Shown here piece after piece: positions 7,829-14,246 of a DNA stretch of 18,078 nt. Below the pieces are notes generated by a model that saw nothing but the letters and a program-made list of their open reading frames with translations, did not search any database and was not told the DNA's origin. Numbering within the stretch: position 1 is the stretch's first letter; each line of letters begins with the position of its first letter. Source of the stretch: Clostridia bacterium (GTDB lineage: Bacteria > Bacillota > Clostridia > Oscillospirales > Acutalibacteraceae); contig CAAGGN010000258.1 of assembly GCA_900769375.1 (NCBI GenBank), positions 1 through 18,078 of the forward strand. The letters are read 5' to 3'. The position numbers were made by a program, and so were the translations under genes.

Positions 7829-8677
7829 TTAAAAATTAAACCTTCTTGTCATAATAATTGCATCTTCTTTAGGATTATCGTAAAAATTCTTGCGAATTCC
7901 TTCGTTTTTAAACCTTAGTCGGTCATAGAGGGATATGGCGTTTTGATTAGAGGCCCTAACCTCAAGGGAAATAAAGGAAAGCCCCATTAGCAGACCTAAA
8001 TCAATCGCCTTATTCATAAGTAGGGTTCCAACACCCGTTTTGCGTGAGTTTTTGGTAACGGCGACATTGGTGACATAACCTTCGTCAAGTACCATCGTAA
8101 GTCCCATATACCCGATAATCTCGCTTTCCTTTTCGGCGACGAGAAACAGGGTTTTTTGCTCCATAGACTCCCGTATGGCATTTTCACTCCAAGGAAGCGA
8201 AAAATTTTCCTTTTCAAGTTGGGCAATTTCTCCGATATTCTCTATGGCGGCTTCTCTAACGGAAATACCGTTTATAAGTCCGCCGTAAATGAGATTATCA
8301 ATATTATCGGTTATCTCGTTTCGGCAGCTGCGGTAAACCGAGAGAGGTTGCATAAAGGGGTCGGATATACCTTCGCCTAAAACCTTGATTTTATCCTCGC
8401 TTATGCCGATGCTTTTTAAAGTTAATGCGTGGGACTCGGTCATAGCGATAAATAAATCCGCATCTAAATCTTCGGGGGAAAACCCTTTTGATATATGGTC
8501 TTTAATATCAATACCTATTTCTTCCATAGCAGTAGCAGAATTTTCGCTTACCGCGTCACCGCCATCATAGAGACCGCGACTTTCCACCGTAAGATTAGGT
8601 ACACATTTTGATTTAAGGTAACCTTCCGCCATAGGAGAGCGGCAGGTGTTACCCGTGCAAACAAAAATAATTTTCAT
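7829..8677 (-). CDS. Fusion: YwlE-like phosphatase domain plus RimI ribosomal-protein-alanine acetyltransferase
   Basis: Two enzymes in one 282-residue chain. Residues 1-135 are a low-molecular-weight phosphatase: P-loop CTGNTCRS (Cys7 nucleophile, Arg13) and the acid loop DPF (Asp106). Thr11 inside the P-loop is the residue that in B. subtilis YwlE selects phosphoarginine; tyrosine phosphatases usually have Ile or Leu there, so a protein-arginine phosphatase is the better guess. Residues about 138-282 are a complete GNAT domain of RimI type: FSLPWSENAI (159-168), the acetyl-CoA motif RKTGVG (212-217), LEVR with Glu239, and Tyr251 in AISLYDRLRF, matching the RimI catalytic Glu and Tyr. RimI acetylates the N-terminus of ribosomal protein S18. 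There is no stop or linker between the domains. The gene starts one base after polA and touches tsaD, the usual rimI neighbour. Confidence 0.9.
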   Translation of the reverse strand: MKIIFVCTGNTCRSPMAEGYLKSKCVPNLTVESRGLYDGGDAVSENSATAMEEIGIDIKDHISKGFSPEDLDADLFIAMTESHALTLKSIGISEDKIKVLGEGISDPFMQPLSVYRSCRNEITDNIDNLIYGGLINGISVREAAIENIGEIAQLEKENFSLPWSENAIRESMEQKTLFLVAEKESEIIGYMGLTMVLDEGYVTNVAVTKNSRKTGVGTLLMNKAIDLGLLMGLSFISLEVRASNQNAISLYDRLRFKNEGIRKNFYDNPKEDAIIMTRRFNF

Positions 8678-8678
8678 T

Positions 8679-11207
8679 TTATCCTTTTGCCTCTAACCAG
8701 TTTTCTCCAAAGTTTACATCGGCGGATAATTTAACGCGAAGAGCTGCGGCGCTTTCCATTTCTTCTTTAAGAATTTTGGAAGCTAACTCACAATCCTCTT
8801 TTTTGCATTCAACTATAAGTTCATCGTGAACCTGTAAAATAAGTTTTGCGGTAGGTAGTTCTCTTTGAAGCCGCTCATAAACCTTAATCATAGCAATTTT
8901 TATAATATCTGCGGCGGTGCCCTGAATGGGAGCGTTGCGGGCAACCCTCTCACCGAAGGCGCGGAGCATACCGTTAGATGAGGAAAGTTCGGGCAAATAT
9001 CTTCTTCTGCCAAAGGCGGTGGTAACGAAGCCGTCAATTTTCGCCTTTTCTATAACCTTATCCATATAGGTCGCAACGCCCGGATAGGTAGCAAGATAGC
9101 CCTTTATATATCTATCGGCTTCCGCCCTTGATACGCCAATATCTTTGGCAAGGGAGAATGCGCCTATACCGTAAACAATACCGAAGTTAACTGCCTTGGC
9201 TCTGCTTCGCATAACGGGCAGTACCATATCAACAGGTATATCAAAAACCTCGGAGGCGGTAAGGGTATGAATATCAACCCCCGAATTAAAAGCGTTTATC
9301 ATTGCTTCATCCTCGGCGATACTTGCAAGAACCCTGAGTTCAATCTGGGAATAGTCGGCATCGCAAAGGGCGTAGCCCTCTTTGGCTATGAAGAATTTGC
9401 GCAGTTGTTTGCCTTCCTCTGTTCTTACGGGGATATTTTGCAAATTGGGCTCAAGTGAACTTATTCTTCCCGTGCGGGCTTCGGTCTGGTTAAAGGTGGA
9501 GTGAATTCTGCCGTCACTTGCTACTGCCGCTAAAAGCCCGTCGCAGTAGGTGGATTTAAGTTTTGCAAGTTGGCGGTACTGCAAAACAAGTTCAACTATG
9601 GGAAAATCGTAGCGGAGAGCTTCCAAAACGTCGGCGTTTGTAGAATATCCGCTCTTGGTCTTCTTCTTGGCGGGAAGCCCTAATTTAACAAATAGAATTT
9701 CTCCGAGTTGCTTCGGGGAATTAACATTAAATTCGCAACCTGCAAGGGTAAATATTTCTTTTTCAATTTCAGATATTCTTACCGATAGCTCTTTGCCTTT
9801 TTCTTCAAGACCTTCGCAGTCAGCAAGAAAACCTTCCTTTTCCATATTTGCGAGAACTCGGGCGAGGGGTACTTCAATTTCTTCTAAAAGTTTGATTTCA
9901 CCGTTCTCACTTAACGTTTTATAAAGAGCGGTATTGACGGCGTGAAGCATTAAAGCGTCGTTTATATTATCGTTTGTTTCGCCATCAAGTTTCGGAATAC
10001 TAACCGAATATTCTGCGGCAAGGCGGGATAGGGAATAATCGCTTGATGAAGGGTTGCAAAGATAACCTGCAAGAAGGGTATCAAAGGTAACACCCTCTAC
10101 TTTTTCAAAGTTTTTACATACCTCTTTGTATCCGTAAAGGCGCTTATTATAATCATTTGAAGAAAGAACGGCGATAAGCTCGGCTTTGGATAGGGGATAT
10201 ACCTTACCGTCATTTACCAAAACTCCGCCTTCTTCGGCGATATGAATATCAACTGCCGAGGTAAAACCTTGTCCTATAAATTCAGAGAGGGTAAATACCT
10301 CTTGGTTTTCCTCTTTTTTTACACTACTTGCGGAAACGGGGGTCAAGTTCATTCGGGAAAGGAGTTTAAAAAGTTCTAATTCCACCATAAAGGCAGAAAG
10401 TTTATCTTTATCAATTTCGCGGTTTTGATATTTTTTAAAATCGGTTTCAATGGGGGCTTCCAAACAGATGGTGCCAAGCCAACGGCTTAAAAATGCACTT
10501 TCTCTATCTATAACGAGTTTCTTTCGCACACCGTCTTTAATATCAATGGTGAGAATGTTGTCGTAGATATAATCAATACTGTGAAAACGGGAGATAAGGT
10601 CGGTAGCGGTCTTTTCACCGATTCCTGCAACACCGGGGATATTATCCGATGAGTCACCCATAAGGGCTTTGAGTTCTATCATTTCTTTTGGGGTAACGCC
10701 ATAACGCTCCAAAACCTTTTCGGGCGTATAGTCGATAACCTGTGTCTGACCCATTCTCGTAGTGGCGAGTAAAACTCTTGTATTTTCAGAAACCAACTGC
10801 AAGGAATCGCGGTCACCCGTAGCAACAACACATTCGTTACCGCTTTTAACCGCCGAATCTGCCAAGGTGCCTAAAATATCATCGGCTTCAAAACCTTCGC
10901 ATTCAATGCAGTGATAACCTGCAAGGTTAAGCCACTCTTTGACGAGGGGAAACTGCTCGCGGAGTTCATCGGGCATAGCGTGACGCCCTGCTTTATAGGC
11001 ATCGTATTTTTCGTGTCGGAAGGTGGGCTTTTTAATATCAAAAGCAACGGCAACCCCATCGGGCTTTTCGCTTTCTATAAGTCCCAATAAAATGTTTATA
11101 AAGCCGTAAACGGCGTTGGTATACTTTCCGTCCTTGGTGGAAAGTAGTTTTATTCCGTAAAAAGCACGGTTTATTAAACTGTTACCGTCTATGGCTAAAA
11201 GTTTCAT
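8679..11207 (-). CDS. polA: DNA polymerase I
   Basis: Repair and Okazaki-fragment polymerase of 842 residues. The N-terminal 5'-3' flap exonuclease domain (1-290) has IDGNS, FEADD and GDSSDNIPGV. The middle domain (about 300-460) keeps FDTLLAGYL but lacks the DxE pair of a working proofreading site, as in many Firmicutes, so it is probably inactive. The polymerase domain (about 460-842) has motif A DADYSQIELR (catalytic Asp618), motif B RSRAKAVNFGIVYG with Lys671 and Phe675, and motif C QVHDELIVE (Asp795). I chose the ATG at 11207 with AGGTGA just upstream, since the protein then begins MKLLAIDGNS as expected. An in-frame ATG at 11237 would add ten atypical residues but lies only about four bases from the predicted transcript start. 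It is the first gene of the eight-gene operon. Confidence 0.96.
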   Translation of the reverse strand: MKLLAIDGNSLINRAFYGIKLLSTKDGKYTNAVYGFINILLGLIESEKPDGVAVAFDIKKPTFRHEKYDAYKAGRHAMPDELREQFPLVKEWLNLAGYHCIECEGFEADDILGTLADSAVKSGNECVVATGDRDSLQLVSENTRVLLATTRMGQTQVIDYTPEKVLERYGVTPKEMIELKALMGDSSDNIPGVAGIGEKTATDLISRFHSIDYIYDNILTIDIKDGVRKKLVIDRESAFLSRWLGTICLEAPIETDFKKYQNREIDKDKLSAFMVELELFKLLSRMNLTPVSASSVKKEENQEVFTLSEFIGQGFTSAVDIHIAEEGGVLVNDGKVYPLSKAELIAVLSSNDYNKRLYGYKEVCKNFEKVEGVTFDTLLAGYLCNPSSSDYSLSRLAAEYSVSIPKLDGETNDNINDALMLHAVNTALYKTLSENGEIKLLEEIEVPLARVLANMEKEGFLADCEGLEEKGKELSVRISEIEKEIFTLAGCEFNVNSPKQLGEILFVKLGLPAKKKTKSGYSTNADVLEALRYDFPIVELVLQYRQLAKLKSTYCDGLLAAVASDGRIHSTFNQTEARTGRISSLEPNLQNIPVRTEEGKQLRKFFIAKEGYALCDADYSQIELRVLASIAEDEAMINAFNSGVDIHTLTASEVFDIPVDMVLPVMRSRAKAVNFGIVYGIGAFSLAKDIGVSRAEADRYIKGYLATYPGVATYMDKVIEKAKIDGFVTTAFGRRRYLPELSSSNGMLRAFGERVARNAPIQGTAADIIKIAMIKVYERLQRELPTAKLILQVHDELIVECKKEDCELASKILKEEMESAAALRVKLSADVNFGENWLEAKG

Positions 11208-11247
11208 TTTTTCACCTTCCTGAAGCCCTCCGGGCATATATATATTT

Positions 11248-11276
11248 ATATTAACACTTTTTTATAGATTTGTCAC
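11248..11276 (-). promoter_or_regulatory. Promoter of the polA-to-mrdA operon
   Basis: On the minus strand GTGACA (11276-11271), a 17-base spacer and TAATAT (11253-11248). The predicted start is near 11241, giving a leader of about 33 bases to the chosen polA ATG. The leader contains a short GCCC/GGGC hairpin (11225-11235). The match to consensus is fair (5/6 and 4/6). Confidence 0.55.
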
Positions 11277-11293
11277 TAATAAAATTTTAAAAA

Positions 11294-11322
11294 TTGACAG
11301 TTTTTTTCTTTTGTTGTATAAT
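11294..11322 (+). promoter_or_regulatory. Perfect consensus sigma-A promoter for dus
   Basis: TTGACA at 11294-11299, exactly 17 bases, then TATAAT at 11317-11322: both hexamers match consensus at every base. The expected transcript start is about 11328-11330, directly in front of the ATG at 11332. It lies back to back with the polA promoter, the two -35 boxes being 17 bases apart. Confidence 0.87.
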
Positions 11323-11331
11323 CACCTTGTT

Positions 11332-12300
11332 ATGAAGATAAAAAACCTTGAATTTACGGGCTTTGCAGGTTTGGCTCCTATGGCGGGTGTTGCCGATAGA
11401 GCCATGCGTGAAATATGCGCTTTGCATGGCGCTTCCTTTACAGTGGGGGAACTTGCCAGCGCAAAGGGAATTACCCTTGGGGATAAAAAATCCGCCGAGT
11501 TGCTTTTTTGCGAAAAAAAAGGAATTCCAACCGCGAATCAGCTCTTCGGCTGTGAGCCCGATATAATGGCAAAAGCTGCAGAAAAAGCCATGGATTTCGA
11601 CCCTGATTTTATAGATATAAATATGGGTTGTCCCGCCCCAAAAGTTTCGGGTCACGGTGGCGGTAGCGCTCTTATGAAAAACCCCGAACTTGCGGGAAAA
11701 ATCGTGGAAGCAGTAGTAAAATCCGTAGATATTCCCGTAACCGTAAAAATGCGTTCGGGTTGGGATAAGGATAATCTTAATGCGCCCGAACTTGCCAAAA
11801 TCTGCGAAGAAGCAGGGGCATCGGCTATAACGGTGCACGGCAGAACAAAGTCGCAAATGTATGCGCCTCCCGTTGATTTGGATATTATAAAAAAGGTTAA
11901 GGATAGCGTTAAGATTCCCGTTATCGCCAATGGGGATATCGTAGACGGGAAAAGCGCAAAAGAGATGATGGAGAGAACGGGTTGCGATTTTCTTATGGTG
12001 GGTAGAGCCGCCCGCGGAAATCCCTTTGTTTTTGAGGAAATCAATGCTTATCTTGAAGGTCGCGAATATACTCCCAAAACCCTTGAAGAACGGCTTTCGG
12101 TGTTCCAAGAGCAGATAAAACTTATGCTTAAATATAGAAACGAGCATAAGGGAATTTTAGAAACGAGAAAACATGCCGCTTGGTATATGAACGGCATAAA
12201 GGGCGCCGCATCCTTAAGGAGAATGTGCGGCGAAATATCAAGTTTTGACGATGTTTTGCGGCTTTGTGAAAAAGCAATTGAATTAAACCGTGAAATTTAG
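11332..12300 (+). CDS. dus: tRNA-dihydrouridine synthase (DusB/NifR3 type)
   Basis: FMN enzyme that reduces specific uridines in tRNA to dihydrouridine with NADPH. The 322-residue product has a TIM-barrel start with LAPMAGVADRAMR (14-26), the active-site Cys100 in INMGCPAPKV followed by GGGSALM, FMN-phosphate and substrate motifs KMRSGWD, ITVHGRT, ANGDI and MVGRAARGNPFVF, and a helical tRNA-binding C-terminal part (from about 240). The start ATG at 11332 fits the family (MKIxNLE). Longer in-frame starts such as the TTG at 11311 lie inside the promoter. No Shine-Dalgarno sequence precedes the ATG, and the promoter places the 5' end of the mRNA two to four bases before it, so translation is probably leaderless. 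Bacterial Dus subfamilies are hard to separate; DusB-like is the best fit. Confidence 0.93.
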   Translation: MKIKNLEFTGFAGLAPMAGVADRAMREICALHGASFTVGELASAKGITLGDKKSAELLFCEKKGIPTANQLFGCEPDIMAKAAEKAMDFDPDFIDINMGCPAPKVSGHGGGSALMKNPELAGKIVEAVVKSVDIPVTVKMRSGWDKDNLNAPELAKICEEAGASAITVHGRTKSQMYAPPVDLDIIKKVKDSVKIPVIANGDIVDGKSAKEMMERTGCDFLMVGRAARGNPFVFEEINAYLEGREYTPKTLEERLSVFQEQIKLMLKYRNEHKGILETRKHAAWYMNGIKGAASLRRMCGEISSFDDVLRLCEKAIELNREI

Positions 12301-12302
12301 TA

Positions 12303-12330
12303 TTGCCAAAATATAAAATAGTGGTATAAT
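12303..12330 (+). promoter_or_regulatory. Promoter of yebC
   Basis: TTGCCA (12303-12308), 16-base spacer, TATAAT (12325-12330), preceded by TGG as an extended -10. It begins three bases after the dus stop codon, so yebC can be expressed independently of dus. Confidence 0.72.
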
Positions 12331-12362
12331 CTTGTATGGAAAAGTTATTAGGAGTGAAATAA

Positions 12363-13097
12363 ATGTCAGGACATTCTAAATGGAACAACATTAAAAGAAA
12401 AAAGGAAAAAACCGATGCCGCAAAGGCAAAAATCTTTACCAAAATTGGTAGAGAAATTGCGGTAATCGTTAAGGCGGGCGGTCCTAACCCTGCTGAAAAC
12501 AGCAAGCTTAAGGATGCTATCGCCAAGGCAAAAGCCGCCAATGTGCCCAATGATAATATTGAGCGTATCATTAAAAAGGCCGCAGGTGAAACAGGCGGCA
12601 GCGATTATGAGGAGCTTATCTATGAGGGCTATGGTCCTTGCGGTATTGCCGTTGTAGTAGAAACCCTTACCGATAACCGTAACAGAACTGCAGGTGAAAT
12701 GCGCCACTATTTCGATAAGTGCGGCGGTAACCTCGGTCAGTCGGGATCGGTTATGTTTATGTTTGATAGAAAAGGTATAATCGAAATCGAAGGCGAAGGC
12801 CTCGATGAAGATAAGGTTATGGAGGATGCTCTCGAATCAGGAGCCGAGGACTTTAATTTCGACGGTGATGTTTTTGAAATTACCACCGAGCCCAACGATA
12901 TGGGAACAGTTCGTGATGCTTTGGAAGAAAAGGGTTATACCTTCCTTTCTGCAGAGGTGCAGTATATTCCTCAGACCACATCGGCTATTGACGACCCCGA
13001 TATGATTACCAAAATGGAAAAGCTTATTGATATGCTTGAGGAAAATGATGACGTTCAGAATATCTGGCATAACTGGGAAATGCCCGATGAAGAATAA
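12363..13097 (+). CDS. yebC: YebC/PmpR family protein
   Basis: Member of the YebC/TACO1 family, annotated for years as a transcriptional regulator and more recently linked to relief of ribosome stalling on difficult sequences such as proline runs. The 244-residue product has the family start MSGHSKWNNIKRKKEKTDA, a lysine-rich N-terminal helical domain (1-75), IERIIKKAAG, YEGYGPCGIAVVVETLTDN (about 88-106), NRT.GEMRH and GG.LG.SGSVMFMF, all intact. AGGAG precedes the ATG with normal spacing. It has its own promoter at 12303-12330 and a terminator at 13103-13130. Length is normal for the family (about 240-250). Confidence 0.95.
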   Translation: MSGHSKWNNIKRKKEKTDAAKAKIFTKIGREIAVIVKAGGPNPAENSKLKDAIAKAKAANVPNDNIERIIKKAAGETGGSDYEELIYEGYGPCGIAVVVETLTDNRNRTAGEMRHYFDKCGGNLGQSGSVMFMFDRKGIIEIEGEGLDEDKVMEDALESGAEDFNFDGDVFEITTEPNDMGTVRDALEEKGYTFLSAEVQYIPQTTSAIDDPDMITKMEKLIDMLEENDDVQNIWHNWEMPDEE

Positions 13098-13102
13098 TTT
13101 TT

Positions 13103-13130
13103 AAGGGCTGATTTTCAGCCCTTATTTTTT
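13103..13130 (+). terminator. Intrinsic terminator after yebC, abutting the next ribosome-binding site
   Basis: AAGGGCTGA (13103-13111), loop TTT, TCAGCCCTT (13115-13123), then A and six T. It is a perfect 9-bp stem. The T run ends at 13130 and the GGAGG ribosome-binding site of the next gene starts at 13131, so the transporter gene has no room for its own promoter after the terminator. Confidence 0.85.
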
Positions 13131-13139
13131 GGAGGAATA

Positions 13140-14033
13140 ATGGGATATTTTTATCTTGTTTTATCGGTTTTTATGAGTGTTACCAAGGCCTTTTGCAGTA
13201 AAAAGCAGAGTAGTAAGGCATCTACTATGCCTTCCGCCCTTTTAACCAGTTTTGTGCGTATGCTTATGTGCATGCCCGTAGGCCTTGCCCTTATATTTGC
13301 GGCAAAAACTGAAATATCTGCCCTTTGGGATATGAATACAGTTTTAATCTCTCTTTTCTGCGCTCTTGCCACTTCCGCCTATGTTATTGTGTGGCTCTTT
13401 TCGGTGCGCCGAGGCGCATTTATGCTTTCCACCGTATTTGTAATGTTGGGGGTAGCGGTTACCGTAACCTTAAGCGGTATATTTTTCGGTGAGCCCATAA
13501 AGTTTAAAGATATTTTAAGCTTTGCAGTTTTGGTTGCCGCGTCTCTCGTAATGTGCTCTTATAATAAGGATTTAAACGGCAAGCTTGGTATTATATCGAT
13601 AATCCTTCTTATTCTTTGCGGTCTTTTAAACGGACTTATGGATTTTAGCCAAAAGTTATTTGTTTATAGTTCCCGCGGCGGCTCGGCGGAAGCATTTAAT
13701 TTCTATACCTATCTTTTTTCCGCGTTAATGCTTGGAATTGCTTTTCTTTTTTTCAACAAGGAAAAATATAGCGCCAAGGAAAACCCGAAATCTGTTTTGA
13801 AATCGGTATTTATTTTTATAGCGCTGATGGGTGTTGCTACGTTTTTAGGCAGTTATTTTAAAACCCTTTCGGCCCTTACCATTCCTTCCGCAGTTATGTA
13901 TCCGCTGTTTCAAGGTCTTACCTTGCCCCTTACCACCCTTATGACCGCCGTATTTTTCAAAGAGAAAATAACGGTTAAATCGGTTATAGGTATCGCCCTC
14001 GCATTCCTTTCGGTACTCATTATCAATATATAG
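13140..14033 (+). CDS. EamA/DMT-family membrane transporter
   Basis: A 297-residue integral membrane protein with about ten hydrophobic segments in two halves, as in the drug/metabolite transporter superfamily (RhaT/EamA type). The last 50 residues have the EamA ending: SAVMYPLFQGLTLPLTTLM, then FFKEKITVKSVIGIALAFLS, where the acidic-basic FKEK before the final helix is typical; the matching FFGEPIKFKDILSFAVLV lies at the end of the first half (about 114-131). The substrate cannot be read from sequence. The ATG at 13140 has GGAGG five bases upstream. Expression seems to depend on read-through of the yebC terminator immediately before it. A terminator follows at 14064-14107. Confidence 0.83.
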   Translation: MGYFYLVLSVFMSVTKAFCSKKQSSKASTMPSALLTSFVRMLMCMPVGLALIFAAKTEISALWDMNTVLISLFCALATSAYVIVWLFSVRRGAFMLSTVFVMLGVAVTVTLSGIFFGEPIKFKDILSFAVLVAASLVMCSYNKDLNGKLGIISIILLILCGLLNGLMDFSQKLFVYSSRGGSAEAFNFYTYLFSALMLGIAFLFFNKEKYSAKENPKSVLKSVFIFIALMGVATFLGSYFKTLSALTIPSAVMYPLFQGLTLPLTTLMTAVFFKEKITVKSVIGIALAFLSVLIINI

Positions 14034-14063
14034 TGTGTCACTGCAAAAATTTAATAAAGTTTT

Positions 14064-14107
14064 AAAAGCCCGAAAAGTCGCTAAAAACTGCGGTTTTTCG
14101 GGCTTTT
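14064..14107 (+). terminator. Terminator hairpin after the EamA transporter
   Basis: AAAAGCCCGAAAA (14064-14076) pairs with TTTTCGGGCTTTT (14095-14107), a perfect 13-bp stem with an 18-base loop that is itself partly self-complementary. The A and T runs flank the GC core on both sides, so it could act on either strand. It separates the transporter from the nrdD control region. Confidence 0.72.
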
Positions 14108-14153
14108 ATGCAATTTTAACAAGAAAAAAGTTTTAATTTGTCCATAAATTCGG

Positions 14154-14182
14154 TTGACTTTAACCACAATATATGCTAAAAT
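14154..14182 (+). promoter_or_regulatory. Promoter of nrdD
   Basis: TTGACT (14154-14159), 17-base spacer, TAAAAT (14177-14182), with TGC directly before the -10. The predicted start is about 14189, giving a leader of about 58 bases. The spacer and -10 are overlapped by the first NrdR-like box. Confidence 0.75.
14164..14179 (+). promoter_or_regulatory. NrdR box 1 (spacer and -10 of the nrdD promoter)
   Basis: Sixteen bases CCACAATATATGCTAA compared with the NrdR consensus ACACWATATATWGTGT. The left half CACAATATAT matches well and the right half is weaker (about 11 to 12 of 16 overall). NrdR is the ATP/dATP-sensing repressor of ribonucleotide reductase genes. Its position over the promoter spacer and -10 fits repression. 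Confidence 0.62.
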
Positions 14183-14195
14183 CTTTCTTGTTCAA

Positions 14196-14211
14196 ACACA
14201 TTATATTGTTG
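14196..14211 (+). promoter_or_regulatory. NrdR box 2 (downstream of the predicted nrdD transcription start)
   Basis: ACACATTATATTGTTG, about 13 of 16 positions of the NrdR consensus. It begins 32 bases after box 1, leaving a 16-base gap, which is the usual spacing of tandem NrdR boxes (about three helical turns). Two boxes in the right phase make the regulatory call much stronger than either box alone. Confidence 0.72.
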
Positions 14212-14246
14212 AAATATTGCCCAAGAGGGCCAAAAAGGAGAAAATT

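Noticed and set aside
7829..8677. Phosphatase-RimI chain as two genes joined by a sequencing error
   Set aside because: The frame runs without a break, the domain border is clean with a normal-length RimI part, and there is no internal ribosome-binding site with ATG at the border. A check against related genomes would still be useful.
11287..12147. 286-codon open frame on the minus strand opposite dus
   Set aside because: It is the shadow of the dus gene; its translation is rich in Phe, Cys, His and Tyr with no domain pattern, and it has no ribosome-binding site or promoter.
14154..14246. N-terminal extension of NrdD by 31 residues from a TTG
   Set aside because: The TTG is the -35 box and the extension covers the promoter and the NrdR-like boxes; the ATG at 14247 has an ideal AAGGAG.
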